DNA of 29,229 nucleotides from Alphaproteobacteria bacterium UBA1908. Its GTDB lineage: Bacteria > Pseudomonadota > Alphaproteobacteria > Caedimonadales > UBA1908. Below, piece by piece: positions 23,139 to 29,229 of this stretch. The notes under the pieces are model-generated. The model made no database searches. It saw only the letters and a program-made list of their open reading frames with translations, and had not been told where the DNA came from. A program made the translations under genes and the position numbers. The DNA is taken from positions 27,070-56,298 of the forward strand of contig DDGG01000028.1 of the NCBI GenBank assembly GCA_002337525.1, in the 5' to 3' direction. Positions within the stretch are counted from its first letter, which is position 1. The number at the start of each line of letters is the position of its first letter.

Positions 23139-23553
23139 TCATTCAGAAGGGACCTTATCCTGTTCCGTCATTCAGAGTGAGCGAAGCGAGGGAAGAATCC
23201 TCTGTAAAGCTCGTGACCTTCAAAGCCTGGATCGTGACGTCGACCTTCGGCCTCCTCACGATGACGTTCTCGCTTTGTCATTCAGAAGGGACCTTATCCT
23301 GTTCCGTCATTCAGAGTGAGCGAAGCGAGGGAAGAGTCCTTTGCAAAGCTCGTGACCTTCAAAGCCTGGATCGTGACGTCGACCTGCGGTCTCTTCACGA
23401 TGACGTTCTCGCTTTGTCATTCAGAAGGGGCCTTATCCTGTTCCGTCATTCAGATCGAGTGAAGCGAGGGAAGAATCCAGGAATTTCACAAAGTCAAATG
23501 AACCATTCTATCTGGATCTCGACGCTCAATGTTGTCTCGCTCTGGATGACGGG
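23139..23553. repeat. tandem 139-bp repeat array of the palindromic repeat family
   Basis: Two nearly identical 139-bp units (23139-23277 and 23278-23416) and a third, divergent unit (23417-23553). Each begins TCATTCAGAAGG(G/A)(A/G)CCTT and contains CCGTCATTCAGAGTGAGCGA or a close variant. Units 1 and 2 end with CTGGATCGTGACGTCGACC and ACGATGACGTTCTCGC. Unit 3 instead ends with GACGCTCAATGTTGTCTCGC and TCTGGATGACGGG, the same right arm as the element at 13382-13498. Direct repetition of inverted-repeat units suggests amplification by slippage or repeated insertion. The array sits in the 3'-3' gap between trmB and secA; the rest of the gap to 23615 holds no gene. Confidence 0.92.
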
Positions 23554-23615
23554 AGGAAAACAGGTACCCTTACATAATGGAATTGAATGTTAGGCATCTT
23601 TCTCCGAGTTCCGGC

Positions 23616-26372
23616 TTATTTTAGTTTACCGTGACAGTGCTTATACCTTTTTCCCGACCCGCAAGGGCAAACAGCATTGCGACTTGTTGGTGCCTGGACA
23701 CTACCGACCTTAACAGAGAGAGGGTCTTCTCTGTCAGATTTTCCCGCAGTACTTTTTAATTCTTTTTTTTCTTTTCGACGTTTTGCCAAGCGGTCTTTTA
23801 AAGAGGTTTGAGGTAGCTCTTCTTCTGTGCCAGACAAACTTAATTTGTCAGAACGCGGAGAGACGTCTTCAAAATCATCTTCAAAGGTAGAGGTGTCTTC
23901 TTCAAATTGAAGGTGACTTAAGGCTGTTGTGACCATTTCACGAACACGTGCGAGCATATCTTCAAAAAGAATGAAGGCTTCTTGTTTGTATTCATTCAGG
24001 GGGTCACGTTGTGCATAGGCGCGAAGATTAATGCCCTGCCGCAGCTGGTCAAGAGACAAGAGGTGATCTTTCCAGGCTTGATCCAAAACACGTAACAGAA
24101 TACTTTTTTCTGCCATACGCATCAGTTCAGCACCATATTTATGTTCTTTGCCGGCCATTTTTTTATCAATGGCCGTTTGAATACGATCCAGAATTTCTGC
24201 ATCGGCAATGCCTTCTTCGTCAGCCCATTGCGAGATCTCAAGATCCAGATTCAGAACACGCAGACATTCTTCCTTAAGGGCATCGACAGACCATTGATCT
24301 GAATAAGTCCCTTCGGGAATGAAACGTGAGACCATTGACTCCACAACATCTTGTCGCATTTCAGCAATATCATCACCGGCATCATCGTTTTCCATCAATT
24401 CCCGGCGCTGTTTATAGATAACTTTACGCTGATCATTCATCACATCATCATATTTCAATAAATGTTTCCGAATGTCATAATTGCGCGCCTCAACTTTTTG
24501 CTGGGCACGTTCAAGAGCCTTGTTAATCCACTTGTGGACAATCGCCTCGCCTTCTTCAAGACCTAATTTTTTTAGCATTGAATCAAGACGATCCGAACCA
24601 AAAATACGCATGAGATCATCTTCAAGCGAAAGGAAGAACTTAGAAGCACCAGGATCACCTTGACGACCTGAACGACCCCGTAACTGGTTATCGATACGTC
24701 GGCTTTCATGGCGTTCGGTGCCAATCACATAAAGGCCACCCGCTTCTTTTACCTGGCGTTCCGCTGCTTGAATAGTTGTCCGAGTCTCTGCATCAATTTT
24801 CTGGCGCTGCTTGGGATCCTCTATACCCGCAAGTTCTGATTCCAAAAGCATGTCAACATTACCCCCGAGCTTAATGTCTGTCCCACGTCCTGCCATATTG
24901 GTTGCGACAGTAACGGCCCCTGGAGATCCCGCTTGAGCGATGATTTTAGCTTCCTGCCCATGATAGCGCGCATTTAGAATCTGATGAGGTATTTTGGCTT
25001 TTTTAAGGAGGGATCCAATGAGTTCAGACTTCTCAATACTTGTTGTGCCTACGAGAACAGGCTGGTTACGTTCCCGACATTCTTTAATCAAGGCAATGAT
25101 GGCATCGTATTTTTCTTTGGCAGTTCGATAAACCTCATCATCCATATCTTTACGAGCAAGAGGGACATTTGTTGGGACATTGACGACATCAAGGCGATAG
25201 ATATCTGCAAGCTCTGCAGCTTCGGTCATTGCTGTCCCTGTCATACCAGAAAGCTTGTCATACAAGCGGAAATAATTCTGGAATGTAATAGAGGCCAATG
25301 TTTGGTTTTCAAGCTGAACTCTGGCGCCTTCTTTTGCTTCCAGTGCCTGATGCAGGCCCTCCGAGAAGCGTCGTCCATCCATCATACGGCCAGTGAATTC
25401 GTCAATAATGATAACTTTATTGTCTTTGACAATATAATCGACATCTTTGGTAAAAAGTGTATGTGCTTTCAAAGCCTGATTTACATGGTGAACCAAGCTG
25501 ACATTTTGAGGCTCATAAAGTGAGGTTCCTTTCACCAGTTTCATATCCGATAAAAGCTGTTCAACTTTTTCGGAGCCTGACTCGGTTAGAGTGACAGAAC
25601 GTGCCTTTTCATCTTTTTCATAATCACTGGCATCCAGTTTTGGAATGACTTGATTAATTGTGATGTACAGTTCCGAGGAATCTTCAGCAGGGCCAGAAAT
25701 AATAAGGGGAGTTCGTGCCTCGTCAATTAGGATGCTGTCAACCTCGTCGACAATGGCATAATTGAAATCACGTTGCACCATATCGGTTTTCAGGAATTTC
25801 ATATTATCGCGAAGGTAATCGAATCCAAACTCATTGTTTGTGCCGTATGTGATATCACAATTATAGGCATTTTGACGCTCTGTATCGTCCATATTGTTAA
25901 GAATGCAACCAACGTCAAGACCCAGGAAACGATGAATCTTTCCCATCCACTCAGAATCGCGTTGTGCCAGATAATCGTTGACTGTAACTACATGGACACC
26001 TTTACCTGTCAAGGCATTTAAATAAGAAGGCAGCGTTGCAACAAGTGTTTTTCCCTCACCGGTCATCATCTCGGTGACCATCCCTTTATGAAGGATGATA
26101 CCTCCAATAAGCTGGACATCGAAATGGCGCATTTTCAAGACGCGCTTTGAGGTTTCTCTTACAACAGCAAATGCTTCGACAAGGAGGCTGTCAAGAGAGG
26201 CGCCTTCTGCCAGGCGGCTCTTGAATTCAGCTGTTTTAGCCTTAAGAGCCTCATCCGATAAAGCCACCATATCCTTTTCAAGGGCATTAATCTTTTGAAC
26301 TGTGGGTGTTAACTTTTTTATAAAACGCTCATTTTCCGAGCCAAAGAGTTTCTTAAAAAAACCTATAAACAT
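23616..26372 (-). CDS. secA: preprotein translocase ATPase SecA
   Basis: 918 residues, full length. SecA drives post-translational export through SecYEG, the route needed by the signal-peptide proteins in this window. Seen: the N-terminal helix MFIGFFKKLFGSENER, Walker A MMTGEGKTL near residue 103, DEAD-type VDEVDSILIDEARTPL near 208, the preprotein cross-linking region to about 370, the motor-2 motifs VATNMAGRGTDIKLGGNVD and QLRGRSGRQGDPG near 580, and the helical scaffold LDQAWKDHLLSLDQLRQGI near 750. The C-terminal zinc/SecB-binding tail CPCGSGKRYKHCHG is intact, so SecB dependence is likely. Convergent with trmB across the repeat array and divergent from the parvulin gene. Confidence 0.98.
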   Translation of the reverse strand: MFIGFFKKLFGSENERFIKKLTPTVQKINALEKDMVALSDEALKAKTAEFKSRLAEGASLDSLLVEAFAVVRETSKRVLKMRHFDVQLIGGIILHKGMVTEMMTGEGKTLVATLPSYLNALTGKGVHVVTVNDYLAQRDSEWMGKIHRFLGLDVGCILNNMDDTERQNAYNCDITYGTNNEFGFDYLRDNMKFLKTDMVQRDFNYAIVDEVDSILIDEARTPLIISGPAEDSSELYITINQVIPKLDASDYEKDEKARSVTLTESGSEKVEQLLSDMKLVKGTSLYEPQNVSLVHHVNQALKAHTLFTKDVDYIVKDNKVIIIDEFTGRMMDGRRFSEGLHQALEAKEGARVQLENQTLASITFQNYFRLYDKLSGMTGTAMTEAAELADIYRLDVVNVPTNVPLARKDMDDEVYRTAKEKYDAIIALIKECRERNQPVLVGTTSIEKSELIGSLLKKAKIPHQILNARYHGQEAKIIAQAGSPGAVTVATNMAGRGTDIKLGGNVDMLLESELAGIEDPKQRQKIDAETRTTIQAAERQVKEAGGLYVIGTERHESRRIDNQLRGRSGRQGDPGASKFFLSLEDDLMRIFGSDRLDSMLKKLGLEEGEAIVHKWINKALERAQQKVEARNYDIRKHLLKYDDVMNDQRKVIYKQRRELMENDDAGDDIAEMRQDVVESMVSRFIPEGTYSDQWSVDALKEECLRVLNLDLEISQWADEEGIADAEILDRIQTAIDKKMAGKEHKYGAELMRMAEKSILLRVLDQAWKDHLLSLDQLRQGINLRAYAQRDPLNEYKQEAFILFEDMLARVREMVTTALSHLQFEEDTSTFEDDFEDVSPRSDKLSLSGTEEELPQTSLKDRLAKRRKEKKELKSTAGKSDREDPLSVKVGSVQAPTSRNAVCPCGSGKRYKHCHGKLK

Positions 26373-26490
26373 TTAAAACCAATTTACTTTGTATGAAAAA
26401 TTCAAAAAGAGTCTATCACATTTTTCTACGCTTTTTTGGGTGTCTCTGGCAAGAAAAACTAAAAAAAATCTTGTTTTTTGAAGATTTTCG

Positions 26491-26518
26491 TTGCACATAT
26501 GTCCAAAATCGCTAGGAT
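26491..26518 (+). promoter_or_regulatory. promoter of the parvulin gene
   Basis: TTGCAC (26491-26496), a 16-nt spacer and TAGGAT (26513-26518), with the start codon about 40 nt further on. It lies in the 188-nt divergent gap with secA. Consensus match only. Confidence 0.55.
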
Positions 26519-26560
26519 AGCCTTGTTTTCGTAACGTGTTAATAAGGGAACACATTTATT

Positions 26561-27421
26561 ATGTTTAAATTTCGTACACTCGCCTCGACGGCGTTTTTGA
26601 CGCTTTCTGTCTTGTCTGGTACTGCCGCTCTTAACATCTTGGGGGCAAAAGATAAAGATGTTGTGGTCGCTCGTGTTAACGGGGAAGAAATTCGTTCAAG
26701 TGATTTGAATGAAGCCAAAAAAGCTATTCCTCCAAAGGCTCTTGAAGAAGACAAGGGTAAGGGTAAGGTTTTTGAATTTTTGCGTCACAACTTTGTGATG
26801 GCGCGTCTTCTTGTTCAAGCTGCCAAAAAAGAAGGCCTGGAAAAAGAAGAAATTGTTAAAAAGCAGTTGGAGCGCATGAAAGACAATATTTTAGCCCAGG
26901 CATATTTGGCTAAAATTGTAGGTCCTGCCGTGACAGAGGGTGCTTTAAAGGCTGCCTATGATGAGTATGTTAAAAGCCATCCCAAGGACCTGAAAGAAAC
27001 GCGCGCACGTCACATTCTTGTAAAGGACGAGAAATTTGCAAAATCACTTATCAAGAAAATTAAGGATGGAGCTGATTTCCTAAAGGTTGCCCGTGAGAAT
27101 TCAATTGATAAGCAGTCGGGTAAAGAAGGAGGAGACCTTGGTTACTTTACGAAAGAAACAATGGTCCCTGCTTTTGCCGAGGCAGCTGAAAAGCTAAAAC
27201 CAGGGGAAATGTCAAAAGCACCTGTAAAGTCTGATTTTGGTTATCACATTATCCGTGTTGAAGATCGTCGTAAGCAAAGCCCGAAAAGCTTTGAAGAAAT
27301 GAAGCAATCTCTTGCGGCCAAACTTCAAAATGATGCGGCTGAAAAGGTTGTTAAAAAGCTTGAAAGTGATGCAAAAATTGAGCTTTTTGATGAAAAAGGT
27401 AAACCTGTCGAGAAAAAGTAA
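26561..27421 (+). CDS. exported parvulin-type peptidyl-prolyl cis-trans isomerase
   Basis: 286 residues. An N-terminal signal peptide (FRTLASTAFLTLSVLSGTAA) leads into a SurA/PrsA-like helical chaperone segment (VVVARVNGEEIRSSDLNEA near residue 32, then charged helices). A single parvulin domain covers ~140-235: RARHILVKDEKFAKSLIKKI, DFLKVARENSIDKQSGKEGG, DLGYFTKETMVPAFAEAA and FGYHIIRVEDRR. It would assist folding of proteins exported by Sec, such as outer-membrane proteins. No lipobox Cys is visible, so it is soluble periplasmic rather than a lipoprotein. It ends at a strong terminator and forms its own unit, divergent from secA. Confidence 0.9.
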   Translation: MFKFRTLASTAFLTLSVLSGTAALNILGAKDKDVVVARVNGEEIRSSDLNEAKKAIPPKALEEDKGKGKVFEFLRHNFVMARLLVQAAKKEGLEKEEIVKKQLERMKDNILAQAYLAKIVGPAVTEGALKAAYDEYVKSHPKDLKETRARHILVKDEKFAKSLIKKIKDGADFLKVARENSIDKQSGKEGGDLGYFTKETMVPAFAEAAEKLKPGEMSKAPVKSDFGYHIIRVEDRRKQSPKSFEEMKQSLAAKLQNDAAEKVVKKLESDAKIELFDEKGKPVEKK

Positions 27422-27737
27422 TTCAAAAAACTTTTTTAAGTGGCAATAAAATTAACGAGCCCTGGATCCTGGTCCGGGGCTTTTTTAATGCCATCTCGTA
27501 TCGCATGTGACAGGAATCAGGGAGCCTTTGTTTTAAAGAGGTCCATAAAAAAGAATTTCTGCCTGAATTTGAACGAGAATAAGGCATTATAATCTCTTCG
27601 TCTGAATTTTTTTCCACTTCGTGTCCTAAAAAGACAAGTGAAATGACAAAAGGTTTCTTTTCTATTGAAAAAGAATTATCTTGAGCTCATAATCTGGATG
27701 AAATTATTTGTAATGTTAGCGAAGAAAGTTTTCTTTA
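27422..27737. other. intergenic gap before the OmpR-type regulator
   Basis: 316 nt. It contains the intrinsic terminator at 27458-27486. The remainder is AT-rich with no supported gene; the regulator promoter should lie here, but no clear -35/-10 pair was found. Confidence 0.5.
27458..27486 (+). terminator. intrinsic terminator of the parvulin gene
   Basis: AGCCCTGGA (27458-27466) pairs with TCCGGGGCT (27473-27481), with one G-T pair, across a 6-nt loop. It is followed directly by a T6 run. It starts 36 nt after the parvulin stop. Confidence 0.9.
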
Positions 27738-28436
27738 ATGGCTCAGCCTCTTTATCACCTCCTGGTTGTAGACGATGATAACCGTCTTAGAAATCTTCTT
27801 GAGCGTTATTTGAGTGAAAAAGGCTATTTAGTCACGACCGCAGAGAATGCAGAGCAAGCCAGGAATGTTCTTGCTACAGAAGATATTAATTTGGTGGTTC
27901 TGGACGTGATGATGCCAGATGAAACTGGTCTGGAATTTTTAAAAGGTTTGCGGTCAGATGATTCTTCTCCTGACCAACGTCTGCCAATTTTGCTTTTAAC
28001 AGCCCTTGATGGTGTTAATGATCGTATAAAAGGTCTGGAAGCAGGGGCAGATGATTATCTGACAAAACCTTTTGAACCAAAAGAACTTTTACTGCGTCTT
28101 GAAAATATTCTGCGCCGGGGACAATCACTGCTAGACTCTCGGTGGGTTTCTATTGGGTCCTATGACTTTGATTTCAAAAGTGCCACTCTTAAAAAAGGGA
28201 AGGATGTTATTTATTTAACAACAACAGAGCAGCGTTTATTGGAGATTTTTGTCGCAAATCCGGGTAAAATTTTAACGCGCCAGGAATTAGCAGACAAATT
28301 GGAGATGGTTTTAAGCCCCCGTACCATTGATGTTCAAATCACACGATTAAGACGTAAATTAGAACAAGATCCAAAACAGCCTTTATATATCCGTACTGTT
28401 CGTCATAAAGGGTATGCTTTTTGGCCAGGGGATTAA
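27738..28436 (+). CDS. OmpR-family two-component response regulator
   Basis: 232 residues. Receiver domain with the acidic cluster VVDDDN at 10-15, phospho-acceptor Asp56 in LVVLDVMMPDETGLEF, the Thr of LLLTALDG and the Lys of DDYLTKPFEPKELL. A winged-helix Trans_reg_C domain follows (TTEQRLLEIFVANPGKILTR, LSPRTIDVQITRLRRKLEQD, IRTVRHKGYAFW). It therefore binds promoter DNA when phosphorylated. The sensor kinase starts 13 nt after its stop, so the pair is cotranscribed. This is a conventional system, unlike the LqsR-like pair. Targets cannot be told from this window. Confidence 0.95.
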   Translation: MAQPLYHLLVVDDDNRLRNLLERYLSEKGYLVTTAENAEQARNVLATEDINLVVLDVMMPDETGLEFLKGLRSDDSSPDQRLPILLLTALDGVNDRIKGLEAGADDYLTKPFEPKELLLRLENILRRGQSLLDSRWVSIGSYDFDFKSATLKKGKDVIYLTTTEQRLLEIFVANPGKILTRQELADKLEMVLSPRTIDVQITRLRRKLEQDPKQPLYIRTVRHKGYAFWPGD

Positions 28437-28449
28437 AAGGGACCTGGTG

Positions 28450-29229
28450 ATGTTTCGTCCTTTTAAAAAAATCAAATTTTTTCTGCCTAAAACCTTGTTT
28501 GGGCGTTCCCTGATTATTTTAATTGCTCCGGTTTTGTTGATTCAGGGGGTAATGACTTATGTTTTTATTGACCGTCACTTGACAAAAGTCACCGAGCTTC
28601 TGGCCCAAAATATCGCAGGCAGTGTTTCGGCATCTCTGGACTTGATGTCTGGCAAAGGATACGAAGAAATTGAATCAGCTTCCTTGATCCCCTTTGTTCG
28701 GGAACATTTTAATCTTGAAATGTCTGTCAGTCCCCCTACCGGGAAAAAAGTATCTGATTCATCCTACGGGTGGATTGAACAATATCTGGCGTTTTATATC
28801 CAGCGACAAGTCACAATCCCGTTTCGTGTTAAAGTGGGAAATACATATTCGCATGTAACTGTTTATGCTTTGAATAAGGACCTGATTTTTACCTTTGAAA
28901 CAAAACGTCTTTTTTCAAAAACAACAGAAATTCTTTTATGGTGGGCTCTTGGGACGCCTGTCCTGTTTCTTTTTATTGCCATTATTTTTATGCGGAATCA
29001 GGTCCGACCTCTAAGACGTTTGTCTGAAGGAGTTGAAGCTTTTGGGAAAGGTCAGGATGTAGAAGAGTTGCATCCCAGCGGTGCTCGGGAAATTCGTAAG
29101 GTTGCTGAAGCCTTTAATGCGATGCGGGAAAGAATTCATCGTCAAATTGAACAAAGAACACATATGTTGGCTGGTGTTTCGCATGACCTTCGAACGCCGT
29201 TGGCGCGTATGTCCCTTCAAATGGCGGTG
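28450..29229 (+). CDS. EnvZ-like sensor histidine kinase, N-terminal part
   Basis: 260 codons, open to the window edge. The start is ATG 28450, overlapping a TGA triplet 12 nt after the regulator gene. Seen: a first membrane helix (SLIILIAPVLLIQGVMTYVF), a ~120-residue periplasmic sensor segment with no recognised domain, and a second helix (LLWWALGTPVLFLFIAIIFM). A HAMP domain follows (NQVRPLRRLSEGVEAFGKGQ, REIRKVAEAFNAMRERI). The H box begins in MLAGVSHDLRTPLARMSLQM, with the phospho-accepting His near the right edge. The catalytic ATP-binding domain is outside the window. By position it is the partner of the OmpR-type regulator. Confidence 0.93.
   Translation, partial: MFRPFKKIKFFLPKTLFGRSLIILIAPVLLIQGVMTYVFIDRHLTKVTELLAQNIAGSVSASLDLMSGKGYEEIESASLIPFVREHFNLEMSVSPPTGKKVSDSSYGWIEQYLAFYIQRQVTIPFRVKVGNTYSHVTVYALNKDLIFTFETKRLFSKTTEILLWWALGTPVLFLFIAIIFMRNQVRPLRRLSEGVEAFGKGQDVEELHPSGAREIRKVAEAFNAMRERIHRQIEQRTHMLAGVSHDLRTPLARMSLQMAV

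Noticed and set aside
23139..23553. CRISPR array
   Set aside because: The repeat units are 139 bp and contiguous with no unique spacers, and no cas genes are present.
23096..23593. 165-codon open frame on the plus strand
   Set aside because: It is a translation of the 139-bp repeat array (repeated SVIQ/HSEG-type peptides) and overlaps the end of trmB. No ribosome site or family match.

Overview
This window reads as a piece of a low-GC, host-associated alphaproteobacterial chromosome. The order lpd-lipA-COQ10-like, the alphaproteobacterial style of FliI and SecA, a type VI secretion (T6SS) locus, a eukaryote-facing pore-forming toxin and dispersed palindromic repeats all fit an amoeba- or protist-associated lineage such as Holosporales. 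That placement is an inference; no rRNA or other phylogenetic marker was tested.

Layout. 1-2352 (minus): a housekeeping operon yggT > folD > YdjM-like membrane protein > trmL (cut by the window edge). 2556-5608 (plus): lpd, lipA and a COQ10/RatA-type START protein. 5831-7732: a secreted helical protein of unknown function, dps on the other strand, and a decayed copy of the 3' end of the secreted-protein gene. 7765-12427 (all minus): a signalling block of a SAM methyltransferase, a six-helix CqsS/LqsS-like sensor kinase and two tandem paralogous regulators. The regulators have an extended receiver (acceptor D101) and an unfamiliar C-terminal domain, which resembles the Legionella Lqs arrangement without a synthase. 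12485-13261: a double CDGSH protein and rnhA, divergent. 13608-16690 (minus): T6SS genes in the canonical order B-C-(hcp slot)-E, with TssB and TssC fused into one 630-residue protein. 17176-18303 (plus): across a very AT-rich gap, a secreted protein with an N-terminal beta-trefoil and a C-terminal aerolysin-like pore-forming domain. 18499-19293: a receiver domain carrying a signal peptide, then infA. 19644-23121 (plus): a DUF599 membrane protein, fliI, fliJ and trmB. 23139-23553: a 139-bp tandem repeat array. 23616-26372 (minus): secA. 26561-29229 (plus): a parvulin isomerase, an OmpR-type regulator and its sensor kinase (cut by the right edge).

How it works together. Two parts stand out from the housekeeping background. 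One is a putative alpha-hydroxyketone (CAI-1/LAI-1-type) sensing module. The other is a T6SS sheath locus with a natural TssB-TssC fusion and a non-standard protein where Hcp is expected, divergent from a secreted lectin/pore-former. Both point to communication with, or attack on, other cells. The remaining T6SS genes, the autoinducer synthase and most flagellar genes are not in the window.
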